NCBI RefSeq assembly: GCF_004349085.1
Contig: NZ_SMFM01000001.1
Span: forward strand, 620,001-684,000
Direction of reading: 5' to 3'
Origin: Flavobacterium caseinilyticum
GTDB lineage: Bacteria; Bacteroidota; Bacteroidia; Flavobacteriales; Flavobacteriaceae
DNA: 64,000 nucleotides
Part shown: piece by piece, positions 28,067-37,052 of the stretch
Layout: each line of letters opens with the position of its first letter
Position numbering within the stretch: the first letter of the stretch is position 1
The notes under the pieces: generated by a model
The model's input: the letters and a program-made list of their open reading frames with translations, nothing else
The model's database searches: none
What the model was told of the DNA's origin: nothing
Program-made: the position numbers and the translations under genes

Positions 28067-31000
28067 ATGCATAAAATTTGTATTTTTTTGCTAGTCATAT
28101 TTTGTGGTTATGTATCGCAAGCTCAAGTAACACCAGCTACTCAAGATACCTCTAAGACAGGTTTCTCAAAAGGCAAAGTCCAATTAAAAGATCCTCAAAG
28201 TATTCTTTCAGCATATACTTACGATCCTGTGACAGACAGGTACATTTACACCAATTCTATAAACGGGTTTTCCATTAATTATCCCATTATATTAACTCCC
28301 AAAGAGTATGAAAACTTGATGCTGAAAGAGTCGATGCGCGATTATTTCAAGAAAAAAGTGGATGCGATGGAGGGTATAAAAGAAGGAAGTGAAAATGCAA
28401 AAAGAGATTTACTGCCAAGATATTATGTAAAGTCGGGGCTTTTTGAAACTATTTTTGGAAGCAATACCATCGATGTAAAGCCTACCGGATCAATTGAAAT
28501 TGATTTGGGAATGCGGTACACAAAACAAGACAATCCATCCTTTTCACCAAGAAACAGGTCTAATCTTACTTTCGATTTCGATCAAAGGATTAGTATGAGT
28601 TTAATGGGGAAAGTAGGAACGAGATTGCAGGTAAATGCGAATTATGATACACAATCCACATTTGCTTTTCAAAATTTAATTAAATTAGAATACGCTCCTT
28701 CGGAAGATGATATTATTCAAAAAATCGAAGTCGGAAATGTAAGCATGCCGCTGAACAGCTCTTTGATTCGAGGTACACAAAGTTTATTTGGAGTAAAAAC
28801 ACAATTACAATTTGGAAAAACTACCATAACGGGTGTTTTTTCAGAGCAAAAATCCCAAACCAAAAGTTTAATTGCTGAGGGCGGTGGAACAATTGAAGAT
28901 TTTGAATTGTTTGCATTGGATTATGATAGTGACAGGCATTTTTTCTTATCCCAATATTTTAGAAATAGATACGATAAATCATTGGCAAATTATCCATTGA
29001 TAGATAGTAGAGTTCAAATTTCCAGACTTGAAATTTGGGTAACCAATAAGCAAAATCGAGTAACCACAACCAATAATAACCTCAGAAATATCATTGCACT
29101 TCAGGATTTAGGGGAAGGACAATTAACGGGTTTGGCAGATACTGAACTGGTTGTTTTGGATCCTTCAATTGGCATTTTTAATAATCCAATTGATTCTCCC
29201 GCGGATAATTCAAATAATGATTATGATCCCGCACAAATTTCGACAGGAAGCGGTTTGCTAAATTCAAATATTCGTGAAATTGTAACTTCAAATTCAGGTT
29301 TTAATGTTACGGTAAGTGAAGGACAAGATTATTCCAAACTAGAGAATGCCCGAAAATTGAATCCTAATGAATATACTTACAATCCGCAGTTAGGTTATAT
29401 TTCATTACAACAAAGATTGGCTAATGATGAAGTGCTGGCTGTTGCTTATCAATATACCATTGGAGATCAGGTTTATCAAGTTGGCGAATTTGGAAATGAT
29501 GGCGTGGATGCAACAGTTGTTACAGGGAACACACAATCTACTCAAGCCATTATTTCGCAAAGTTTAATTTTGAAGATGTTAAAAAGTAATTTAACAAATG
29601 TTAGAAATCCGGTTTGGAACCTGATGATGAAAAATATTTATCAGATTCAAGGCGGTTATCAATTAAAACAAGAAGATTTTAGATTTAATATTCTTTATAC
29701 AGACCCTTCTCCTTTAAATTACATTACGGAAGTTCCCGGAAGTCCTTTCCCAGCCAATCCTTCAAGAGAAAATGAGGTCGCCGAAACGCCGTTGCTTAAA
29801 GTATTTAATTTAGATAAGTTAAATTATAATAATGACCCGCAAGCGGGTGGTGATGGTTTTTTTGATTTTTTACCCGGTTTGACAATCGATGCTCAAAACG
29901 GAAGAATTATTTTTACGACCAAAGAACCTTTTGGAGAGTTGCTGTTTAACAAATTATCAACAGGCTCAGCTGAAAATTATAAAGACCCGAATTCATACAA
30001 CGCTAATCAAAAAAAATATGTATTTAGTAGTATGTACAGCAATACGCAGGCAGCGGCGTTACAGGATAGTGAGAAAAATAAATTTTTATTAAGAGGAAAA
30101 TACAAATCAAGCGGTACTGATGGAATACCAATTGGGGCATTTAATGTTCCTCAAGGATCAGTTGTGGTTACTGCAGCGGGACGAGTTCTGGTCGAAGGGA
30201 TTGATTATAGCGTGAATTATCAATTCGGACGAGTGCAGATTTTAGATCCATCCTTGCAAGCTTCGAATACGCCTATTGAAGTATCGTTGGAAAACAACTC
30301 CGTTTTTGGTCAACAAACCAGAAGATTCATGGGTGTGAATGTCGAACATAAGATTTTAGAGAATTTCCTGGTTGGAGGAACTTTTTTAAAGATGTCCGAA
30401 AGACCTTTTACACAAAAATCCAGTTTTGGTCAGGAATCCGTTAACAATACTATTTTTGGATTAAATACTAATTATTCAACCGAAATCCCTTTCTTAACCA
30501 GAATGGTAAATAAATTACCAAATATTGATACTGATGTACCTTCCAATCTCTCGGTGCGAGGAGAAGTGGCATTCTTAAGACCAGATTCACCAAAAGCGGA
30601 TCGATTTCAGGGTGAATCTACCATATATGTGGATGATTTTGAGGGTTCTCAATCGACTATTGATTTGCGCTCTCCGTATTCCTGGAGTCTGGCATCCACA
30701 CCAGAGAAAAATGCTACAAGCACGTACGATTTTAATGCTAGTGCCAATGATTTAAGCTACGGTTTTAAAAGAGCCAAACTAAATTGGTATTCGATTGATC
30801 CGATTTTTTACGCTCAAAAACCAGTAGGAATATCAAATGAAGATTTGTCGTTCAACAGTACTAGAAGAATTTTTAGCGAAGAACTATATCCGCTCACCGA
30901 CATTGCGCAAGGTCAATCTCAGGTTGTCAATACCTTAGATTTAAGTTATTATCCATCTGATAGAGGGCCATATAACAACAGTTTGAATTATGCTTTGAAT

Positions 31001-34000
31001 CCAAGAGATAATTTTGGAGGTATTATGCGTTCATTAAATTCAACTAATTTTGAACAAGGAAATGTGGAATATATTCAGTTTTGGGTGTTGGATCCTTATG
31101 TAGGAAAGGGTCAGATTACGCAGTCCAATACAGGAAAAATTTATTTCAACTTAGGCGAAATATCAGAGGATGTCTTGAAAGATGGAAGAAAGCAATATGA
31201 AAACGGACTTGGGCCAGATCAGATATTGGCAAATCCTCGGCCATTGTGGGGAGATGTTCCCGCTTCACAGTCGTTGATTTATGCTTTTGATACCAATATT
31301 GAAAACAGAAAGAATCAAGATATTGGTTTAGATGGTTTGGCTAATGCCAATGAAGGAACTGTTTACAATAATTTTGCCTCTGAACCAGATCCGGCGGCTG
31401 ATGATTATACCTTTTATTTGAATGCTTCGGGAGGGATTTTAGAACGTTATAAAATGTACAACGGAACAGATGGAAATTCTGTAGTAGACATCAATGATCC
31501 AAACCGAGGGTCATCAACAGTTCCGGATGTGGAAGACATCAACAGAGATAACACGATGAATACCATTAATGCATATTATGAATACAGTATTGATGTTCAG
31601 CCAAATATGAATGTAGGGCAAAATTATATTACTGATATAAGAAATACGCAAGTTACCCTCGCAGATGGTTCTACCACCGAAGCCAGATGGTTGCAGTTTA
31701 AAATCCCGGTGTCACAACCTGAGAATACGATAGGAAATATTTCAGATTTTAGATCCATACGTTTCATGAGAATGTTTATGACGGGTTTTGATGACGCAGT
31801 AACCGTTCGTTTTGGAGCTTTGGATTTGGTTCGTGGAGAATGGAGAAGGTATACGAACACTCTTGATTTTAATGACACAAACACCGCAGATGATAACACA
31901 ACTTTAGATGTTTTGGCTGTTAACGTTCAGGAAAATAACGAAAGATGTCCTATAAATTACATCACTCCTCCAGGTGTACAGCGGGAACAATTGTATAATA
32001 ATAACACGGTTATCAATCAAAATGAACAATCATTAGCAATAAGAGTTTCTGGAGAGGGATTAGAGCCAGAAGATTCCAGAGCAGTTTTTAAAAATGTAAG
32101 TATTGATATGCGCCAATTTAAAAAACTAAAAATGTTTTTGCACGCAGAATCATTACCAAATGAAATTGTTCTGCAAGACAATCAAATGGCGGGCTTTATC
32201 CGGTTTGGAAACGATTTCACTCAAAATTTTTATCAAATTGAAATTCCTTTAAAAGTTACTACTCCTTCATCTTCATCCAATTCCGACTGTTCTTCCTTAA
32301 GCGCTGAAGAGGTTTGGCCAGAAGAAAATGAAATTGACCTGTCGTTGGCATTGTTGACCAAGCTAAAAATTATGGCGATGAGTATCAATCCAAGCTCGCT
32401 GCCCCTAGATGGAATTTATTATCCAGACAATGATCCCGCTAATCCCGATGGTGACGGCAGCGAAAAACTAAAATTGGGTATCAAAGGAAATCCTAATTTT
32501 GGATTAGTTCGCACGCTTATGGTGGGAGTGAAAAATAATGAATCCAGAAATGATATAAAAGGGGAAGTTTGGTTTAATGAGCTCCGTCTTGCTGATATGG
32601 ATAACCAAGGCGGTATGGCCGCGGTGTTAAATGTAGATTCAAATTTAGCGGATTTCGCCACTGTTTCTGCCTCCGGTAGAAAAAGCACCATCGGTTTTGG
32701 AGCATTAGAACAAGGTCCAAACGAGAGAAGCAGAGAAGATATTGAGCAGTATAGTATAGTTACCAATGTGAATTTGGGAAAATTATTACCTCAAAAATGG
32801 TTTATTAATGTGCCGTTTAATTATGCTGTTGGAGAAGAGACAATAACTCCGGAATATGACCCGTTCAACCAGGATGTAAAACTAAAACAGTTACTTGAAA
32901 ATACGACAGACCAGAACGAGAGAGATAATATTGCCAATAGAGCGATAGATTACACAAAACGTAAAAGTATAAATTTTATCGGGGTTAGAAAAGATCGTAG
33001 TCCTGAGCAAAAACAACGCCTCTACGATATCGAAAACTTTACTTTTTCTCAGTCTTTTAATGAAGTAGAAAGGCATGATTTTGAAATAGAAGATTATGTG
33101 GATCAACAGGCAAATTCGGCAGTTGATTACGGATATACTTTTAAGCCTAAGTCAATAGAGCCATTCAAAAAGACGAAATTTATGAAAAAAAGCGGGTACT
33201 GGAAGCTCTTTAGTGATTTTAATTTTAATTATTTGCCATCTAATATTTCATTCAACACTAATATTATCAGACAGTATAATCGTCAGCAGTTTAGACAGGT
33301 AGAAGTACAAGGTATTGGCCTTGACCCTTTGTACCGAAGAAATTTCGGATTCAATTATCAATATGGATTCAATTATAATTTGACTAAATCTTTGAAATTA
33401 AATTATACAGCATCGTCGAATAATATCGTAAAAAACTATTTGAATGCAGATAATGAGCCTATCGACAGTTTTACAATTTGGGATAGTTATTGGGATATTG
33501 GAGATCCAAATCAGCACATGCAGCAATTGGTTTTGAATTATGAAATACCACTTAGCAAAATTCCATTATTCAGCTTCGTCAAAGCAAATTATTCTTATAC
33601 GGGCGATTATAATTGGCAACGCACTTCTAACGCTTTGTCTGAAATCCAGATTGACGGTATTAGTTATAATTTAGGAAATACAATACAAAACGCAAGCTCT
33701 CATAATTTGAATGCCGCATTGAATATGGATCTGTTGTATAAGTATTTGCGATTAACAAAAAACGCCGCCAAAGTAGCGCCAAAACCTAAGCCAACTATTC
33801 CGAAACCAGGCGAAAAAATAGTGAATACCAATGCGAACCAAATTCCAAAAAACAATGAATTTGTTGATGGTTTGATTGGGGTTTTGACCAGTGTGAAGAA
33901 TATTCAAATTAATTATACGCACAACAGCGGAACAGTTCTGCCGGGTTACATTCCAGGTGTAGGATTTTTTGGTTCATCAAAGCCTACTCTTGGATTCATT

Positions 34001-35209
34001 TTTGGAAGTCAGGATGACGTGAGGTATGAAGCAGCAAAAAATGGTTGGCTTACCAATTATCAGGATTTTAACCAAAATTTCTCTCAGGTAACCAACAAAT
34101 TATTCAAAGCGACGGCAAACATGGATTTGCTGCCGGATTTAAAAATTGATTTAGCACTGGACAGAGCTTATTCTGAAAATTTTTCAGAACAATATGATGT
34201 AACAGATGGGCAATATAATCCGAGATCTCCTTATAGTTATGGTATTTTTTCCATTTCAACGGTTTTAATTGGGACATCATTCTTAGAAAGTAATGAAAAT
34301 TCATCAATTGCTTTTGATGAATTTAGATTAAACAGACTCACAGTGGCCAACAGATTGGCAACGCAAAGAGGAATTGATATAAACAATCCGGGCAATTTAG
34401 ATACAGATGGGTTTCCCTTGGGTTATGGAAAAAATAATCAAGCCGTATTATTGCCATCCTTTTTAGCAGCATATTCCGGCAGTGATGCGTCAAATGTTTC
34501 ACTTGGAATTTTCAGAAATTTTCCGGTACCAAATTGGGCTGTTAAATACAATGGATTAATGCGTTTTGGGATTTTTAAAGAGAATTTCAAACGCTTTTCT
34601 TTGCAGCATAATTACAGAGCTTCGTACACTATTAATGCCTTTAGATCAAATTTTGAATATGACAAAGCTCCAGATGGATTAGATGCCAGCGGAAATTTTT
34701 TCAATCGTACGATTATGTCAAACATTAACTTGGTAGAACAATTCAGCCCGCTTGTCAGAATGGATTTTGAGCTTAAAAATTCGTTAAAAGTACTTACAGA
34801 GATTAAAAAAGACAGAGCATTGTCAATGAGCTTTGACAATAACTTATTGACCGAAGTCAAAGGGATTGAATATGTAGTAGGATTGGGATATCGCTTTAAA
34901 GATGTGATTATTTCCTCTAAACTTGCTGATAATCCAACAGGAATAATAAAAAGCGACATCAATTTGAAGGGGGATTTGTCTTATCGCAACAATCAAACGA
35001 TTGTTCGGTATTTAGATTATGACAACAATCAATTGGCGGGCGGCCAAAATATATGGTCTATCAGATTAACGGCAGATTATGCTTTCAGCAAAAACCTTAC
35101 GGCTATATTCTATTACGATCATTCTTTTTCCAAAGCTGTAATCTCGACTTCTTTTCCACTGACGAATGTTCGTTCCGGATTTACGTTACGTTATAATTTT
35201 GGAAATTAA
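28067..35209 (+). CDS. sprA: Type IX secretion translocon protein SprA
   Basis: SprA (Sov in Porphyromonas) is the giant outer-membrane barrel that forms the protein-conducting pore of the type IX secretion system, needed for gliding adhesins and secreted enzymes. The 2380 residues begin with a signal peptide (cleavage near SQAQ) and continue with long beta-rich stretches; DPQSILSAYTYDPVTDRYIY, YYVKSGLFETIFGSNTIDVKPTGS and VDDFEGSQSTIDLRSP are typical of the family. It ends FTLRYNFGN. Length agrees with other flavobacterial SprA proteins. It sits between ruvA and gcvH, the usual order in the genus. Confidence 0.96.
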   Translation: MHKICIFLLVIFCGYVSQAQVTPATQDTSKTGFSKGKVQLKDPQSILSAYTYDPVTDRYIYTNSINGFSINYPIILTPKEYENLMLKESMRDYFKKKVDAMEGIKEGSENAKRDLLPRYYVKSGLFETIFGSNTIDVKPTGSIEIDLGMRYTKQDNPSFSPRNRSNLTFDFDQRISMSLMGKVGTRLQVNANYDTQSTFAFQNLIKLEYAPSEDDIIQKIEVGNVSMPLNSSLIRGTQSLFGVKTQLQFGKTTITGVFSEQKSQTKSLIAEGGGTIEDFELFALDYDSDRHFFLSQYFRNRYDKSLANYPLIDSRVQISRLEIWVTNKQNRVTTTNNNLRNIIALQDLGEGQLTGLADTELVVLDPSIGIFNNPIDSPADNSNNDYDPAQISTGSGLLNSNIREIVTSNSGFNVTVSEGQDYSKLENARKLNPNEYTYNPQLGYISLQQRLANDEVLAVAYQYTIGDQVYQVGEFGNDGVDATVVTGNTQSTQAIISQSLILKMLKSNLTNVRNPVWNLMMKNIYQIQGGYQLKQEDFRFNILYTDPSPLNYITEVPGSPFPANPSRENEVAETPLLKVFNLDKLNYNNDPQAGGDGFFDFLPGLTIDAQNGRIIFTTKEPFGELLFNKLSTGSAENYKDPNSYNANQKKYVFSSMYSNTQAAALQDSEKNKFLLRGKYKSSGTDGIPIGAFNVPQGSVVVTAAGRVLVEGIDYSVNYQFGRVQILDPSLQASNTPIEVSLENNSVFGQQTRRFMGVNVEHKILENFLVGGTFLKMSERPFTQKSSFGQESVNNTIFGLNTNYSTEIPFLTRMVNKLPNIDTDVPSNLSVRGEVAFLRPDSPKADRFQGESTIYVDDFEGSQSTIDLRSPYSWSLASTPEKNATSTYDFNASANDLSYGFKRAKLNWYSIDPIFYAQKPVGISNEDLSFNSTRRIFSEELYPLTDIAQGQSQVVNTLDLSYYPSDRGPYNNSLNYALNPRDNFGGIMRSLNSTNFEQGNVEYIQFWVLDPYVGKGQITQSNTGKIYFNLGEISEDVLKDGRKQYENGLGPDQILANPRPLWGDVPASQSLIYAFDTNIENRKNQDIGLDGLANANEGTVYNNFASEPDPAADDYTFYLNASGGILERYKMYNGTDGNSVVDINDPNRGSSTVPDVEDINRDNTMNTINAYYEYSIDVQPNMNVGQNYITDIRNTQVTLADGSTTEARWLQFKIPVSQPENTIGNISDFRSIRFMRMFMTGFDDAVTVRFGALDLVRGEWRRYTNTLDFNDTNTADDNTTLDVLAVNVQENNERCPINYITPPGVQREQLYNNNTVINQNEQSLAIRVSGEGLEPEDSRAVFKNVSIDMRQFKKLKMFLHAESLPNEIVLQDNQMAGFIRFGNDFTQNFYQIEIPLKVTTPSSSSNSDCSSLSAEEVWPEENEIDLSLALLTKLKIMAMSINPSSLPLDGIYYPDNDPANPDGDGSEKLKLGIKGNPNFGLVRTLMVGVKNNESRNDIKGEVWFNELRLADMDNQGGMAAVLNVDSNLADFATVSASGRKSTIGFGALEQGPNERSREDIEQYSIVTNVNLGKLLPQKWFINVPFNYAVGEETITPEYDPFNQDVKLKQLLENTTDQNERDNIANRAIDYTKRKSINFIGVRKDRSPEQKQRLYDIENFTFSQSFNEVERHDFEIEDYVDQQANSAVDYGYTFKPKSIEPFKKTKFMKKSGYWKLFSDFNFNYLPSNISFNTNIIRQYNRQQFRQVEVQGIGLDPLYRRNFGFNYQYGFNYNLTKSLKLNYTASSNNIVKNYLNADNEPIDSFTIWDSYWDIGDPNQHMQQLVLNYEIPLSKIPLFSFVKANYSYTGDYNWQRTSNALSEIQIDGISYNLGNTIQNASSHNLNAALNMDLLYKYLRLTKNAAKVAPKPKPTIPKPGEKIVNTNANQIPKNNEFVDGLIGVLTSVKNIQINYTHNSGTVLPGYIPGVGFFGSSKPTLGFIFGSQDDVRYEAAKNGWLTNYQDFNQNFSQVTNKLFKATANMDLLPDLKIDLALDRAYSENFSEQYDVTDGQYNPRSPYSYGIFSISTVLIGTSFLESNENSSIAFDEFRLNRLTVANRLATQRGIDINNPGNLDTDGFPLGYGKNNQAVLLPSFLAAYSGSDASNVSLGIFRNFPVPNWAVKYNGLMRFGIFKENFKRFSLQHNYRASYTINAFRSNFEYDKAPDGLDASGNFFNRTIMSNINLVEQFSPLVRMDFELKNSLKVLTEIKKDRALSMSFDNNLLTEVKGIEYVVGLGYRFKDVIISSKLADNPTGIIKSDINLKGDLSYRNNQTIVRYLDYDNNQLAGGQNIWSIRLTADYAFSKNLTAIFYYDHSFSKAVISTSFPLTNVRSGFTLRYNFGN

Positions 35210-35247
35210 TTTTTAAAAATCTAAACCAGATTTGAATAGAAGAGTGT

Positions 35248-35255
35248 TACATTTG
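35248..35255 (+). promoter_or_regulatory. Possible promoter -7 element of gcvH
   Basis: TACATTTG fits TAnnTTTG and lies 48 nt before the gcvH ATG; the nearest TTG is only 13 nt upstream of it, shorter than usual. The following leader holds a small direct repeat of AATTATCAATTA. Confidence 0.35.
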
Positions 35256-35303
35256 TCAAGGAAAATTTCAATTATCAATTAATAATTATCAATTACAATT
35301 TAG

Positions 35304-35684
35304 ATGAACATACCAGCAAATTTAAAGTACACAAAAGATCACGAATGGATTAGTGTTGAAGGAGACATCGCAACAGTAGGAATCACTGATTTTGCTCAAA
35401 AAGAATTAGGAGATATCGTTTATGTTGAGGTCGAAACGTTAGACCAAGCTTTAGAGAAAGACGAAGTTTTTGGAACAGTGGAAGCGGTAAAAACGGTTTC
35501 TGATTTGTTTCTTCCATTGTCGGGAGAAATCATTGCTTTCAATGATGCTTTAGAAAGCACACCGGAAAGCGTGAATTCAGACCCTTATGGCGCTGGCTGG
35601 ATGATCAAAGTAAAAATAGCAAATATGGCTGAAGTTGAAGGACTACTTTCTAGCGATTCATACAAAGAATTGATAGGTGCGTAA
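35304..35684 (+). CDS. gcvH: Glycine cleavage system H protein
   Basis: GcvH carries the lipoyl arm that shuttles the aminomethyl group among the P, T and L proteins of the glycine cleavage system. The 126 residues contain the lipoylation motif [12 protein letters not shown] with Lys63 as the modified residue, plus the family features KDHEWI near the N-terminus and [13 protein letters not shown] near the C-terminus. The P, T and L genes are not in this window. The 3' end overlaps the VanZ-like gene by 8 nt. Confidence 0.97.
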   Translation: MNIPANLKYTKDHEWISVEGDIATVGITDFAQKELGDIVYVEVETLDQALEKDEVFGTVEAVKTVSDLFLPLSGEIIAFNDALESTPESVNSDPYGAGWMIKVKIANMAEVEGLLSSDSYKELIGA

Positions 35685-36054
35685 ACAGCTTTATTTTTGG
35701 GCTGCTTTTCTCTGGACTGGAATAATTGCATTTTTTTGTTTGGCAAAATTTAACAGTGTCCCAATGGGAAATGTTTCAAATATGGATAAAATTGTTCATG
35801 CTTTTTTTCATTTTGTACTCACTTTTCTTTGTTTCTTGTATTTAAAAAGTCGGGCTAACACTGTTAGTACTATAAAATCCATAGTTGTATCATTTATGTT
35901 TTCTGTCTTTTTTGGAATAGGAATTGAAATAGCGCAGGAGTTATTAACGACCTCAAGACATGCAGAAGTATTTGATGTTTTAGCAAATGTTTCTGGAGCA
36001 ACTTTAGCAGTAGCACTTATTTTTTTATTTGGTTTAAATACTAAAATAAAATAA
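35677..36054 (+). CDS. VanZ-like membrane protein
   Basis: This 125-residue protein has four hydrophobic segments and the VanZ-like signature [16 protein letters not shown] (about 33-48), with conserved Asp, Lys and His, plus [30 protein letters not shown] (positions 85-114), where the Glu and Asp are conserved. VanZ-like proteins are membrane proteins of unclear role, some giving low-level teicoplanin resistance. It starts with GTG inside the end of gcvH and is probably translated by coupling. A hairpin terminator follows it. Confidence 0.85.
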   Translation: MRKQLYFWAAFLWTGIIAFFCLAKFNSVPMGNVSNMDKIVHAFFHFVLTFLCFLYLKSRANTVSTIKSIVVSFMFSVFFGIGIEIAQELLTTSRHAEVFDVLANVSGATLAVALIFLFGLNTKIK

Positions 36055-36072
36055 ATTTTTAAATAGATAAAG

Positions 36073-36093
36073 TCCCACTTCGGTGGGATTTTT
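36073..36093 (+). terminator. Terminator of the gcvH-vanZ unit
   Basis: A TCCCAC / GTGGGA stem closed by a TTCG tetraloop is followed by five Ts. It lies 19 nt beyond the VanZ-like gene. Confidence 0.88.
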
Positions 36094-36242
36094 CATTTTT
36101 GTACAATTTTAAAACCTGTTTTCACCTTTTTCGTCGTTAATAATATTGATTTATTTTTTATAAATGTTCGGTAAATGAGGTTTAGGATTAAAAAAAAAAT
36201 AAAGAGAAAAGCTTTATACGAAACTTTTATCTAGATAAAATG

Positions 36243-36250
36243 TATTTTTG
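36243..36250 (+). promoter_or_regulatory. Promoter -7 element of deoC
   Basis: TATTTTTG matches TAnnTTTG and lies 39 nt before the deoC ATG. I see no TTG at the expected -33 position. Confidence 0.55.
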
Positions 36251-36289
36251 TGAGTTCGCATTTGTTAATATTAAGAAATAAAAAACGCT

Positions 36290-37033
36290 ATGGATATTAA
36301 GCAATATTTAGATTCTACCTATTTAAAGACCCCAGCGCAAGCCGGACTGAATAAAACAGAGAATACTCTTGTGGTTCAGGGATTTATTCAGGAGGCCATC
36401 GATGAGCATTTTAAACTTATTATGATTCGTCCTAATATGGTTTCTTTAGCCAAAAAGATGATTAAAAATGCGAATTCGGTAGTGCAAATTGGAACTGTCA
36501 TTGATTTTCCGGAAGGTAAATCTTCACTCGAAGATAAACTAAAGGAAGCAGTTCAGGCGATACACGATGGTGCCGATGATTTGGATTTTGTATGCAATTA
36601 TGAAGCTTTTAAAAATGGGGAAACAGATCTGGTTAAGGAAGAAATCTTACAATGCACGCAATTAGGATTAGCTCACAATAAAGTTGTAAAATGGATTATT
36701 GAAGTGGCAGCACTCAGCGATAAAGAAATTATTCAGTTGTCAAGTCTGATAAAAAATGTAATTGTTTCTAATTTCGAACAAGAGCTATTTCCTAAGGTTT
36801 TTGTGAAATCCTCTACTGGATTTTACAAAACAGGAAATAACTTGCCAAATGGCGCCACTATTCCTGCGATAACGATGATGCTGGAAAACGCAGCACCACT
36901 TCCGGTAAAATCCGCGGGCGGTGTCAGAACGTATGACGAGGCTGTTGCAATGATTGAACTCGGAGTAAAGCGAATAGGAACGTCAGGAGCAAAAATGATA
37001 GTTAATGGCCAAAATTCAAATAATGAATATTAA
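36290..37033 (+). CDS. deoC: Deoxyribose-phosphate aldolase
   Basis: DeoC cleaves 2-deoxyribose 5-phosphate into glyceraldehyde 3-phosphate and acetaldehyde in deoxynucleoside catabolism. In the 247 residues, Lys173 in VFVKSSTGF is the Schiff-base lysine and DDLDFV (about 96-101) carries the proton-relay Asp. KSAGGVRTYDEA supplies the phosphate-binding end with the second Lys. The end overlaps the upstream part of the next frame, but the better start of that gene is 20 nt beyond the deoC stop. Confidence 0.94.
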   Translation: MDIKQYLDSTYLKTPAQAGLNKTENTLVVQGFIQEAIDEHFKLIMIRPNMVSLAKKMIKNANSVVQIGTVIDFPEGKSSLEDKLKEAVQAIHDGADDLDFVCNYEAFKNGETDLVKEEILQCTQLGLAHNKVVKWIIEVAALSDKEIIQLSSLIKNVIVSNFEQELFPKVFVKSSTGFYKTGNNLPNGATIPAITMMLENAAPLPVKSAGGVRTYDEAVAMIELGVKRIGTSGAKMIVNGQNSNNEY

Positions 37034-37052
37034 ATTGAAAAAGAAAATAAGA

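Noticed and set aside
28800-35100. Minus-strand and short plus-strand frames inside sprA
   Set aside because: They are shadows of the 2380-residue SprA frame, with no coherent composition.
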